64,000 nucleotides of DNA, taken from Antitrichia curtipendula. Its lineage: Eukaryota; Streptophyta; Bryopsida; Hypnales; Leucodontaceae. How positions within the stretch are numbered: position 1 is the stretch's first letter; each line of letters starts with the position of its first letter. The notes under the pieces were generated by a model. It ran no database searches. It saw only the letters and a list, made by a program, of their open reading frames with translations, and was not told where the DNA came from. Of the stretch, positions 10,811 to 22,559 are shown one piece after another. The position numbers and the translations under genes were made by a program. Where the stretch lies: assembly GCA_951230915.1 (NCBI GenBank), contig OX579637.1, forward strand, positions 4,216,001 to 4,280,000, read 5' to 3'.

Positions 10811-13475
10811 GCATTACAAAAAATTTGGGACCTCTAAAGGGCCGTCTGGAGGGCCCACAAAAATTACTTGCATTTTCATATACTTGCATACAGAGTGAAG
10901 GAACCTTTGTGGCACACTTTGTGCCAAATGGAGAAAACTCCAAAAACATGGAGGATCCAACAACAACGTTTGGGGAAGTTAGATGGTACCAGACATGGTA
11001 TGATGGTACCAGCACCTCCGAGTAGTTTATTCCCACTATACTCGTGGTACCAACAATATTTTATAATATTGTAGTAGACACTAGTCCTCTTATGAATATG
11101 TATTAGCATCTTTGGTACTTGCTTACACCGTTAATTGATTGATGAATGAAGCTAAGGCTGGAGAATGGCGAAAATGCCACAAGTTTGGTATCTCCATTGG
11201 TTCGAAGTGCCACTTGGCTCGCTATTTTGAGTTCTAAAGCTATTTTTTCTTCCAATTCACAAATAACATTAGAGCTATTGCTTTAAGCATTAGTTTTGCT
11301 ATTTATAAGGCACTCTTCTAGAGTATCCAAGACGCGCTTAGAATCACCATTAAAAAACCAAAACTTAAAGGAAAAGCATGAGTAATGCCATGATTCGAAA
11401 AGTTCAGAGATAGAATCAACCATTGGGAAAACAAGTTTGATTAAAGAAGAAGTGATTTATGCAATCTAGAATGAGAAGAAAGCAGATTCACTGAAGTAAT
11501 TTAGGAGGTAACAATGACATTGAGTGCAATGGGTGGAGAAATGAGCACACTCAAAAAATGAGACAAATTGCGGGAAAATTTGGTGAGTGAATTGATAATT
11601 TCTTGAATGTCCATCGATTCCTAAACTAATTATAGTAATGTCTGCAGCCCTAATTGAAATATCAAATTCACTCCCAATCGTTTTCACTACCATGCTCTCA
11701 GATGATCCAGGATTCTGTCATGCATGCTTCTGTACCAGCAAGAGTTTTGGAGGCAACACTTCCTAAGCAGGAATTTTTCCCTCATTTCGCACATTGACCT
11801 TACAATTTGGGCAACCTTCTTCCACCGCCTCAAAGTTGAAATCTACTGGTGCATTGTCTCCAAGAGATATACACAGTTCTTATTGCATGTGGGACAAAGG
11901 CCACGTCTTTCCAACTTCAAATACTGGGAGCTCCACACCACGAAATACGCACCACATCAATATGGTCTCTACTGTTTCCACCCGGTCAATTGGCTCCTAT
12001 ATTCTGCTCCTTGGAATCATGCGCTCCCTCGAGTATTGGAAATTCATGTACAACATTTGCTTTCCAAGGTGATACCTCCACTTGGAAGCTCCATCAAATT
12101 GAGTGAACTTTCCAGTTATCTATTTGGTATGCTAGAACTAAGATGACCTTGGAACTATTGGAACCACAAAGATACTAAAAAATGATGCCATAAATACCTG
12201 AATCTTATAGAAGGAGTTGACACAAGACACTTTTCAATGTCTTCACCAATTACAATCTTCTCGTTCTACCCTAGATCCATTAAGCTACTAAGGATTTTCA
12301 CAAATGGTTGGTTACTAACATATAGCATAGGTGTCTTGCACACATATGCGCTTACAACAGCAGAAAGGTCAACAAAGACATGAATTGGGAGGAACCATTG
12401 AATGTGCCCAAACTTGCTTTCAATAGATGCTTTCATCACTTGGTGATAGTCACAACCAAATTTAGTGCGGTAAGCCTCATTGGTGCACATATCAAAAAAG
12501 GGCCACTCTGGATCTAGTAGGTCTGGAAAAGGTAGAGGCTCCATAGTTCCATACAACTCTAGCAAGGTTGGAGGAACATACACCCCGTGAAGATAAAAAG
12601 TGCCATTTTCCAATAAGTTGCGGTGAGATATTTTATTTCTCATGGATTCTCCAATCTTAGCATGAAGCACAAAGACAACATTAAAAATGGACTCTAGATG
12701 CACCCAATTGTCAAAGTACAATAGACAAAGGTAGTTGCAATGTCTCGGCTCCCTCAGGTCCTCTACTGCCTCCAATTGCAATTGCCAACACATGTAAGTA
12801 TGGCAAATCTTCACTGCATCCAGTTCCATCTTTGGTGCATGTGATGAATCCAAAGCATACATTATTTTGAAGTAGAACTCTAGTCTCATGCCCCCTTGAT
12901 TCATTCAAAATCATCCTCTCGGTTGATCCGTCATCTATAAAAAAGAGCAGTCTGTAGATGAAGCCTCTACTAAAATAATGGAGAATACTCAGAGTTTCTA
13001 AATGGTATTTGGGCAAAATGGGTACGTGACTCTAATTTCACTTGGAGTCATGATAACCTTTAAGTGTACCCCGTCAATGACTACCCATTCTCTTATTGGG
13101 AGAAAGTGCAATGCATCCATCAAGAAACTTTTGTCTTTCCTTACCCTCTATTTTTTAATGCGGGCCTCCATTATTTAAAGAGGTTTTAATCCTAGCGTTG
13201 GTGCCAACACATCATTTGCCGAGGCCAATTGTGATTCTAGCGCTCATTTTTTAGGGTCTCCGAGACACGGGAAGTGACTTGGACGCATCGGTGAAGGTAC
13301 CAGTTTTGACCGATGGCTCCACTTTTGTCTCCACGCAAGAATTTTTATGTTTCCTCCAAATTTTTTTACTAATTTCTTGGATCTAGCATCCAATAGCAAT
13401 GGCACATTTCTAGCTCTAGAGACAATATGTATAGCCCTTATGCGGCCCTTTGGAAGGCCCAATTTTTTTGTAATG
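10811..13475. mobile_element. Candidate DNA transposon with inverted ends around a decayed gene
   Basis: The left end begins CATTACAAAAAATTTGGG and continues to AAAGGGCCG. The reverse complement of 13440-13475 begins CATTACAAAAAAATTGGG and also continues to AAAGGGCCG. The match covers about 33 bases with a few differences. The enclosed 2.6 kb contains a decayed gene on the minus strand. I could not find a convincing target-site duplication, so the superfamily is undecided and the exact ends may extend a little. Confidence 0.5.
11700..13130 (-). pseudogene. Decayed protein-coding gene of unknown family
   Basis: The longest open piece is 212 codons at 12266-12904. Upstream coding-like sequence continues to about 13130 in other frames (motif WVVIDGVHLKVIM), with a stop and a frameshift near 12900. 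Downstream, at about 11700-12000, minus-strand sequence still reads protein-like across stops: VFRGVELPVFEVGKTW and then a CPNCKVNV motif (CxxC). The stops, the frameshift and the uneven open stretches show a pseudogene. I do not recognise the family; the central part contains GTFYLHGVYVPP and LPIHVFVDLS. It lies within the inverted-repeat bounded interval 10811-13475, so it may be transposon-encoded or captured. Confidence 0.5.
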
Positions 13476-14523
13476 GGATGATTTCCAAGGTTATTTTTTT
13501 GTCCTTTAAGGATTAAAGTTAGTTATTTCATCACGGGAGAATGAATACTACAATACGATATGTATGAAAATATTTATATTTATTTTTTAGAGATGAAATT
13601 ACATGTTTTCTATACTGCATGAAGAGTTTAGACTTTTTTGTGGAAAATTGTTTTTTTTTAGAATTTTTGAAGAAAATGTAAAGAAAAATCACATCAAATA
13701 GAAAATTGTTATGAAAATCTGAAAACTTCATCATGTATGTGTATTACAATGATTAACATCATACTATAAACTCAAATTCTATGTCATTCTATAATTAGAA
13801 TTCAATAGACCCAAAAAATGTATCCAAAGTTCAAATTGCAATAAAATATTCAATATTAGGATTTTTTCAAAATTCAAATTGAAATAAAAACTAGAGTAGA
13901 TGACTTTTATTTTGTTAGTTGGGCTCAAATTCAAAAAATATCATTTTTGTGGAGAAATTTTAGATTTAAAGCAAGGAGTAACATCTTTCCAAAATACACT
14001 AAAACAACATAATTTGCAAACCATTAATTTCAACATCTTATTTATGTGAAGGCAAACATTGGTAAGACTACAAACTTAATTGGATACTCTTTATAACCCA
14101 ATATGAAAAATTAGCAAGGAACCCGAGAATAAAAAATTACTTTTGATAGCTTTACAACTCATTGGATTGTCATCTAAACACCATGGAGTGGCGTTGGTAG
14201 CATCCTAAGGTTAGAATTAAACTAAAACCACTGAATACTAGGTTATTTTTATAAATACTTGCTTTTAATAAACTACTCTCATTTAACTATAAGGGATCAA
14301 AAAATGTGTTCATTTTAGGTGTATATACCTTCAGTTATTTTGTATGTGGGAGAACACATTTCAAGGCCTCCGGTAGTATTCTTCGCCATGCCCCTTCTCC
14401 TAAAAGACCAATGTCCAATCCCATTGTTAATTGTTTTGATTCCAATTTGGACCATAACCCATGAACCTCTAGACATATGTATTACAATGTACCATGTACT
14501 GTTGTTTAGTCTTGACAAGCGTT
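13476..14523. other. AT-rich interval, nothing recognised
   Basis: Low-GC sequence with homopolymer T/A runs. No open frame above background, no motif and no repeat structure seen. Confidence 0.5.
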
Positions 14524-14692
14524 GTCTTTAATCCTTAAATGTCAAAGTAAATATTTGGTATCTCATGGATGACAAAGAATCTTTTAGTGTAGGACAAAAG
14601 TGCAACTATTCATCTTTAGAATTTTGTATGAAAAGAGAAGATCTTCTATAGTACTTTGACTTCCAATGAGTGCTTTTGTATTTTTTTAGATC
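14524..14692 (+). repeat. Diverged direct repeat, right copy
   Basis: Counterpart of 10619-10790 in the same orientation, sharing TTTAATCCTTAAATGTCAA, ACAAAAGTGCAACTATT and TCTTCTATAGT blocks at similar spacing. By eye about three quarters of positions agree. Confidence 0.55.
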
Positions 14693-15099
14693 AATGTTTC
14701 CCACGGATATCAAAATGGATGATTTCCACAATCACCACTTAGTTGTTGAAGGATTAACCTACTGCAAATATACTCCAACCTAGAAAAAGTGACTTCTCCT
14801 AGAGAAAACTAGATTATAAAATATGGACTATAAAAACGTCTGCCTTTATGTTGAAGAGTTAAAGGTTAAAAATTAGATGAATCCTCTACCATCATCAGGA
14901 TCGGGGTGGATTGACCCCCTTGCTTGGCCTTACCGGGGGTGTATGTAAAAAAAAATGCCCCCTATTTTGGGCTACTCCAAGATATATTCTTGACTCCATC
15001 TAATAAATTTGGGGTCTCTGATCGCAAATACGAATTCAAAATTTGCCAAAAAAATCATGTGCAAAAAACAGGGTTTGCCCGCAGGGCCGAGCGAGGGGG

Positions 15100-15799
15100 T
15101 CCGGCCCATCATCAGTCAGTGATCTTCGAGGGGGAATTTGCTTCGGTCTCTGCCTTCCGCCCTCCGGGTCGTATATGAAGAATTACCTCATTGTTTCTCT
15201 TAGACCTTGTCAGTCCCTCATAGTCTCTCTTTTGTTCCCCTTGCGTCTTCTCTATTTCCTTTGAGAGGGGGTGGGGGGCGGGGCGCGCGCGCTCTCTTTG
15301 CCTCTTTAGCTAGTCAAATCCCGTGGTATTCATGGTGTTGCGGCACCCGATGATTTCTTAGTTTAGATTACTTGATGTGCGCTGTTTGGCTGGATGTGGG
15401 CCTTCCGTCTCATTATTCACGTCCATTAGTTTAACGTGAATTGGTAAGCAGTTCATGGTTGTTTCATTTTAATGTTTAGGTCTCGTCTGTTGGAGGATAT
15501 GTGATTATGGCGGAGTTTATGGTGTGAAGGGGCAGCTCTGGGTGTGGGTTGAGTGGATGAAGGGCTGGATCAGTTTCTGAGGAGGGTGGTTAGAAGTGGG
15601 TGTTGGAGATTGGTACTGCATGTGGGTTGGTGGATCAAGGCTGGGACTAAAAGGGAAGGTGGTCACTGAGAATTCGGTGGAAAGTGGGAGCGGGAAGAAT
15701 GGGAGGAAGGTGAGGCTGGGGGAAATTTGACAGAAATTTGATTGGGGGTGGAGTTAATGGACAATGGGCGGGCAATGTGAGTTGTTGGATTGGTGACTG
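15100..15799 (+). promoter_or_regulatory. Candidate promoter and 5' leader of the LHP1-like gene
   Basis: GC content rises from about 15060. Pyrimidine-rich tracts (15190-15260) are followed by a G/C-only run with GGGGCGCGCGCGC at about 15275-15290. A weak TATA-like CGTATATGAAG lies at about 15169-15179. The transcription start cannot be fixed. No in-frame coding start for the LHP1 frame occurs here: TGA at 15794-15796 is in frame six bases before the chosen ATG. Confidence 0.35.
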
Positions 15800-18700
15800 A
15801 TGGGGAAGCAGAGGTCTGCGGAACAAAGCGCAACCGAACACGGTGTTCCTGGAGGAGGAGCTCGCCTGCGCCCTAGGCAGGAAGTAATACGGAACTCGCC
15901 TCGTTTAATAAATTCAAGAAGAAACGGAGGTGTGCTTCAAATGGCTGATTCCCCCTGCAGTAAGGAGATGGCTATGGCGAACAGAAGTAAGGATCGAAGG
16001 AATTCTAAAACACCTATATCTAAGAGTAATGCAACGATCGAAAAGATCGATAAAGAAAAAGATTCTGAAGAGTCCAATACGGACGACCGTCTGAATTATG
16101 GAAATGAGGAAGACTCTGATGAGATTGAGGAGTTTGGGCAGGAGGAAGTGCTTGGAGAAGGGATGTATGAGGTTGAAGCGATCAGAAAAAAGCGAATCCG
16201 AAAGGTACATCAGTTTTCACATGCTTCGGAATATCAGTTTCCAGAGTAATGCCACACCTGTCCAGCTGGCAGACACGAATTTACCACCTCTTGGTCTCCA
16301 GTCGTCTTCTTGGCTTTACTTTCAGCAGTGGGTTTGTTTTCCCAGCTGTTTACAGTTTTTAGCAATTACCTGTAGCTGCTCTATGTATGTATTGGATTAA
16401 AGATATATTCATATCGAGATTTTGTGTGCGGCGCACCTTTACATTCTTCTCATTACTGTTTTTTTTCTATAATGAATTCTCTTTGAATACCTTTCAGGGC
16501 TTTTCTCAACCGCAGACATGTTCTTGACGGTTGGATATAATTACTCAACGAGCGAAAATATTTTCAAGTATTATAGTGGTTCGCCAGGGAGTTGGACTTA
16601 GTTGGCTCCTAATGATCTTGCAGTTAATGAAATACGTCCGCGAGGATTATCTATTTGTTATTGTAGGCATGAGGATTTGAGCTGTGCACATACTAGCGAG
16701 TGAAATGGCCAAAACATTGTTGCTCATGGAATTTAGCTTAGATGCTAACGAAGTTTAATAATCTTCTTCTATACCCAAGATCTCTCTGCATTATAGTTCG
16801 AGAAATCTTGAGGGAATTGCTTCGTTGAATGACTTAATTCATGTGAAGATTAATATGCGAAATTCATAATGAAACTTGTTTTTCGTGCACTTTAATGCTA
16901 TCTCTCTGAGTGATCTGTCTTATCTTTTCGATAATCTTGTTCGGCAGTCTAGTTACGAGCTTCGGTTGGTGTATTGTTTCGAACTTGAGGTGGAATTATT
17001 GTGACGGACAAATGCAGTGGTATTTGTTGACCGTCCGCGACTTCCTCCGTAGTGGCTCTGTATTGATACAAGATTTTCACGTCGTTATTGTGCGTTGTGT
17101 GACTATATATTTTTAAATGGACATGGGACCTACGAACAGTAACGCTTTATACTGTTGTCTGTTTCCTTTTTTTCTCTCAGGGCAAGAAGGAGTTCCTCGT
17201 TAAGTGGTAAGTATGACAAATTTCAAAATTGTGGCTCGTTATGTTGGTGATGGGAACCTAATATCGCACCATCCAATGCAGCTTTCTTTGCGCTGGTCTC
17301 AAATAGCACCACATCTTGAGCTCACACTTGATGGTTGCTTCTCCCTTTCATGCTCCATTATTCGCAGGCGAAACTGGCCGGAGAAGGACAATACGTGGGA
17401 GCCTTATGGACATGTGGCTAGATGTAGAGACATCCTCGAAGAATTTGAAGCGAGGTACATATTTTACTTTCCTGAAATCTGTGTGGTGTACTTGGTTAAG
17501 TAGATTGATTTAAGCTACGGTTCCCTACAATGATTATCTCCTTTTTGAGGATAATTTGGCTGGCAAATACTCTTCCAATTCTCTTTAAATAGGGTCTCTT
17601 ATTGATCTCGCCTTAGGTTACTCGCAGCTATCTCGAAGTCTAGTCTTTTGACATGCGTACTTTTGCCTATTGTATTAGCTTCCAGTCCAGCTTTGACGTG
17701 CAAGTCCTCAATGATCTGCAGTCAGAAAGCGCGGCGAGTGAGACGCAAATTTGGTACATATACCCTGGATGGGGCTGGCGGGAAGCGAAGGCCGAGCTCC
17801 ATATCCAATGCAGATGACGATGCGCCTTCGCAGAGTGAAGGTATTGACACGCTAAAGTCATCTACTGATTCCTACGCTGTACCCCAAGAGAAGGAATGGG
17901 AGATTCGATGTCAAACTGGCCTTGTTGATGGAACTGCAAGTCCTTCTGCGGAGGCAGCTCGGACGCTGTTAGACTTGCCTGATGAGCCTCCGAAGCCTTC
18001 AAAGTTTGTTGCTATCCCTGAAGTCAGTATGATGATTGGAAAATTATTACCTGGAGAAAAGAATAGAACTGATTCTTTTGGCAATTCGATGGTGATTTAT
18101 GAAACATTTCCGACTAAGGAGGGTAACAGGACTGAAGGTGGAATCGTTGATGGAGTACCAAGTACAGATACAAGTGATCTGGATCTGAGTGGTATGAATG
18201 GTTGGGCGGAAGCCCCTGTTGCTAGACTGCCGTATGGTGATAACAACAAGCCTCCCTTGCCTGCATCTCGCGTGTTTTCGAAGAGGGACATTGAAAGCCT
18301 TAAGCCTGCAATCATTACTCAACCAGTTGCTACAGTCCAGGAAGGTAGGGGCCTAACTGAAGAGAAACTGTTGTCACAACCCGCACAGCAAGTAAAATCT
18401 GGACAGTCAGATGAGGAAATGGATACTAAGAGCTTGTATTTAGTACACGATGCAGTCCAAGGTGTAACGGGCAGTTCAAAGTCCGAAGGAGGACCGATTG
18501 GGTCAAAGAGAAGGAAAGGTGCAGTGCCTCGCAGGGTGCCACAGGAGCAGGATGGAGTTCAGGCATCCTTTGAGGACGTCAAGAGAGAGTTTGGGCAAGG
18601 ACTTGAGGAATACCATACTACTGCGGATGAAGCTTTTGGGGGGGAGATGGCAGTTGCTGCTAGCAGGGTTATCCCGCATGAGCATAAAGATTCTGAGTTT

Positions 18701-19928
18701 TTTCCTCTAGACAGTTTGTCAGGGAAAGCAATATCAAATCCACCTCCTGCAGAAGAAAGGGAGATTGAAGCACTTACAGAACCCGTTATATCACAAATTT
18801 TGAAGGCCATCAGCTACAGCAACTCAGTTACACATGATAAGCAGGAAGTCGTTGTCCTTTTTAGGGCTTCGAGGTTTGTGCCAAGTTACTTTCGATGTTA
18901 TACTATGCCCTATAGATTGCGGATCACGTGCCAAATGTCTGGTGGGTGAATAGTAGTTTGAATTTTCAGCTTATTTTAATACTTATTAGTTGGTCTTTTG
19001 TGTCCCTGGTCTTGCATTCCGCCCATAGTTGCAGAGAAATACCTCGTTCCTTAAAATGGTCGACTTGGATTAATGCATGTCTTATTCTTTTGTACAGACT
19101 TTTCAGGTGATTGACCATTTCATGGTTTTATTTATTTTTTATATAAATGACGATGGTGGATGAAGTATGACCAACAGGACTGGTGTTGTGATCAGATCTG
19201 ATGGTGAGGAGGTGGTGGTGGATAACAAGTTTATGCGGGAAAGATACCCCCTTCTGGTATCACAATTGCATTCTTTCATTTCTGTTTGTGCACCTGGTAG
19301 TCTGTTGCATATTCAGGGGCAACTATTACTCTTTAATTTACAGCATGATTTTTGCCTCTGGTTCAGTAGATTGTGAGTTATATTGACGCGCTCACGGCCT
19401 CGGTATAAACCGTGGATCAGTGTTTATTAGAGTGGTTAAGAGTGTTGGACCTCAAAACGACAAAATATGTGGTGCCACTATTCATAAAGAAACAGATTTT
19501 TGAGTAGACAGTCTAAATCTAAATCAAGCACAAGTTGAGAGTCGTACTTCTGGGGCAATATTGAATGATTTGCGAAAGAATCAACATCTAGTATTGGCGT
19601 CAGAGTGAGTCGATTTTCAGTGTCTTTTGAAGTGGACCTTCACGAATGGATTAAACTCACTCGGCACTGTTATTTTTGATAATGGATGCACGCAAGTTGA
19701 TTTGAGTGAGACTTTTGAATAACTTATAGCTCGTGGAATGAGGTCGTAATCGCAATTAGTTTTTTCTACTACATGCAAAATTGATAGCTACGCGTATCCC
19801 ATAGTAAGTTAGTTTCTGTGCATCAGATGGGTAAGTTTTGTTCTTGTCTTGACTAATCCTAGCGATTGTGATGGATGTTCCAGCTGATCGACTTCTACGA
19901 GCAACACCTGCGATACAGCAATGCCTAG
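15800..19928 (+). CDS. LHP1: LHP1/TFL2-like chromodomain protein (six exons)
   Basis: My splice model is 15800-16204, 17181-17206, 17368-17454, 17722-18873, 19196-19256 and 19884-19928; all introns are GT-AG and the sum is 1776 nt (591 residues). Residues about 122-172 form a chromodomain (YEVEAIRKKRIRK, KKEFLVKW, RNWPEKDNTWEP). A basic segment GSKRRKGAVPRR resembles the LHP1 nuclear-localisation stretch. The C-terminus is a chromo shadow domain ending LLLIDFYEQHLRYSNA, very close to plant LHP1. In plants LHP1 is a nuclear protein that binds H3K27me3 and works with Polycomb repression (family knowledge). The region between the domains is longer than in Arabidopsis LHP1 (about 445 residues in total). 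An in-frame TGA just upstream supports the start. No disabling change is seen. The acceptor of exon 4 is the least certain junction. Confidence 0.88.
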
Positions 19929-20640
19929 ATTTGGAGTACAGAAGAAATCTGTCCTGTTATTGCTGTGCTTGTGCTATCAGACTGCAACAGTACTCGGTGT
20001 TAGGTGTTTCCTCATTGGAGCGCACACCTTTAACTTGAGTGCTACTTTCTTACCAAAGATCTTTAAGTGCTACTTTTTACCAAATAACTCTCGTTGATCT
20101 TGAAAGCAGCGTCCTATGACAAGCGTCCTGTGCCTCTGTACACTCCAAAATTTCTACCTCTACCCTAGTTTAATGCTATATCGGGCCTGCTCTGTACTTC
20201 AATACAGACAAGAAGAGGACAGTGACTCTTGAAATATTTTGAAAGTACGAGTAATGTTGAATATTAAGATTGAGACAAAGCTTCGACTCTCCAATTGTAT
20301 TCTCGCTATTTTTATTTTTGGGTGCATCTTCATGCTTTACCTCAGGTATAGGTGATTTCTGTTCATAACCAACATGCTAGTGCAATATCTCTAGACTTTT
20401 TTCTGATCGAATGTTGTGATGATTGGAACGGTGGGAAATGACGCCATGTTGCAAAGCCTTGAGCATGGTACAGTACATAGATTTCTGTATTTCGTGCACT
20501 TGTGTTGTGAATATTCTTCATAGCATCTTGCCTGACTAAATCACTTCAGCGCCCCTTCTGGTGATATACCATCTCTGAACACTTTATGTAGGGATTCTTC
20601 CAGCGTCAGTTTAAACTTCAGAAATCTGTAACTATTACCA
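19929..20640 (+). other. Downstream region and likely 3' UTR of the LHP1-like gene
   Basis: Composition remains less AT-rich than the flanks for about 600 bases after the stop codon, as expected of a transcribed 3' region. No clear AATAAA signal and no other gene are seen. Confidence 0.4.
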
Positions 20641-20688
20641 CAATTCTAGAAAACTATGAAATTGTCAAAATTGGAGAAGGGAACTTAC

Positions 20689-20831
20689 GAACAGCAATAG
20701 CACTTGTCCGTTCGCAATGCCTGGGAGGTTGTTGTTGCCTGGGAGATCTCTCATTGCTTTCTCTTGGCACCAGCTCGTTTGGCCATAAGGTAGAAGGCTC
20801 GAGAATAGTTTGGGCATTAAGAACCACCCAC
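20689..20831 (-). other. Candidate orphan exon on the minus strand
   Basis: Read on the minus strand, a TTTTACAG acceptor precedes a 143-nt open stretch that begins WVVLNAQTILEPSTLWPNEL and ends at CTGTTC followed by a GTAAGT donor. The flanking splice signals and open frame suggest an exon of a gene not otherwise visible, or a captured gene fragment. No partner exon was found nearby and the family is not recognised, so this is weak. Confidence 0.3.
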
Positions 20832-21201
20832 CTGTAAAATGTACATGATTTGTACATGTTGTTTTTTCATAGCCTTCACTGATGTACAAACAGTGTACAT
20901 TTCAGGGGTGGAAGATTTTGGAGCCCTATGCCAGTTCAACTTCAAATTTTCAGAACTAATTTCAAAAAGCTCCAAAAAATACAAAACGACTTCGGGTAGA
21001 TGTCAAATCCACTTTTCTTTCAAGGAAAATTTACTGAAAAATATTTCAAGAAGTTTCGCCTTTCCAAAATTCAGTTTCAGCTCTTAGGTGGGCAATTTCT
21101 GGACATGTTACCTTACAGTGTTATTGCAATCCCTTCTACATTGTGGCTTGACATTGGGTGCTATGGAGTTCATCCACCACCAAGGGGACAAGGATGTAGA
21201 G

Positions 21202-21308
21202 GTGCACATAGTGGATGGATGATTGCATTCTTTGGGAAGGGATAGTAGGATGTAAAGTTTATTAGGTGCATATAATGAATGGATGATTGCATCTTGGGAA
21301 GGGATAGT
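21202..21308 (+). repeat. Short imperfect tandem duplication
   Basis: A block with GGATGGATGATTGCATTC and TTGGGAAGGGATAG at 21202-21245 recurs at 21267-21308 with a few changes. About 65-bp period, two copies. Confidence 0.7.
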
Positions 21309-21644
21309 CTGCAGTGGCGGCAACTTTGAGGCCATTGTCAAGAGATTGGTTGGTGATCCTATAATGTAACTATCCATAGCCTTCTCCATTGCATGTTAGT
21401 CACCTTCTCATATCATAATGAATCTTTGGGTTTTTTGAAAATCTTGGAGTCTTAATTACCAAACTATCTAACCATTTTTATGAGGAAGTCATCCTCACAA
21501 ATGTTGTTAATTATCTCAAGCACATGTCAGTGAAATTGGCGTGTCTTGGTCGTTTCAAGTGGTTTCTGCCTGGTAGACTAGTGGTTGAAACCTTAATAGA
21601 ATTGACCACGACCAAGCATGGCACATGTCCAAATTTTTTACTAC

Positions 21645-21810
21645 CAATGAAAAAATTTGACCAGTTGGTAGTTGGTTAACTTGGTAAGACTTTGGTACCA
21701 GTGAAAAAGTCTAACCAATTGGTTAATTTGGTAAGACTTTGGTACCAGTGAAAAAGTCTAACCAATTGGTTAACTTGGTAAGATTTTGGTACCAGTGAAG
21801 AATTTGATGG
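21645..21810 (+). repeat. 47-bp tandem repeat, about three and a half copies
   Basis: The unit contains GTAAGACTTTGGTACCAGTG followed by AAAAAGTCTAACCAATTGG and TTAACTTG. The second and third copies are almost identical; the first and last are diverged. Confidence 0.85.
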
Positions 21811-22559
21811 ATGCATTAGATAGATTAACTAATTCCACTACTAAAATCAAATAAATGAGGATTGAAGCCGCCATAACCATACACAAAGAGAAGTTATGCT
21901 GCAATAGGCTAGTGGTGAATGGATAGCAGCTATGTTTGCAGTTGTGGTAAAAAAATGTAGAATAATTTTGTTGTTATTGGCATTTTATTTCATTGTACTT
22001 CTATTTTTTCTTCAATGCAAGTAAATTTGGTTTGATTTCTATTAAATTATAATCTCATTTTCTTTGCATAGCAATACTAAATGGTTCATTAATTATAATG
22101 TGCCTTCAAGTTCAACTATATTTTCTAGTAATTGATTCATTCTAAGTGATTACTTTTAAAATTTCATTTTTGTTGTTACCATATGCTAATTGAGCTTTAA
22201 ACTTAGTTTTGCAAATTTACCTTCACAAGATGGTATATTGACAAAGTGAATCTTCTAGTCTAGGTCTAGAATGTTCTTGTTTTCCTTTCAATTATTCATT
22301 TGGATTCAAGTGTAGTGACAAAATTATATATAGACTTGATGTCAACACCTAGATGCAGAACTAATTGTGATTTGTTACATGAAAACCAATAGGAATACAA
22401 AGAAATTAAGAATTTTCATCTTTTACTTAGGATTCAGGAATTACTATCCCCATACTTCTTATGATTCACATCAATGCATTGAACTTTGTTAACCTATATA
22501 CATTTCCGAAAAAGCTTCAGAAGAGCTTTTGCTTGTTTTGATCAAACTGTAGATTTTTT
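21811..22559. other. AT-rich interval, nothing recognised
   Basis: No supported gene, repeat or RNA feature seen. Confidence 0.5.

Noticed and set aside
11724..12146. 140-codon plus-strand frame
   Set aside because: The minus strand here carries protein-like stretches (VELPVFEVGKTW, CPNCK) continuing the decayed gene, so this frame is more likely its shadow.
15647..15841. Pro-rich 64-codon minus-strand frame
   Set aside because: It is antisense of a G/A-rich leader of the LHP1-like gene; composition explains it.
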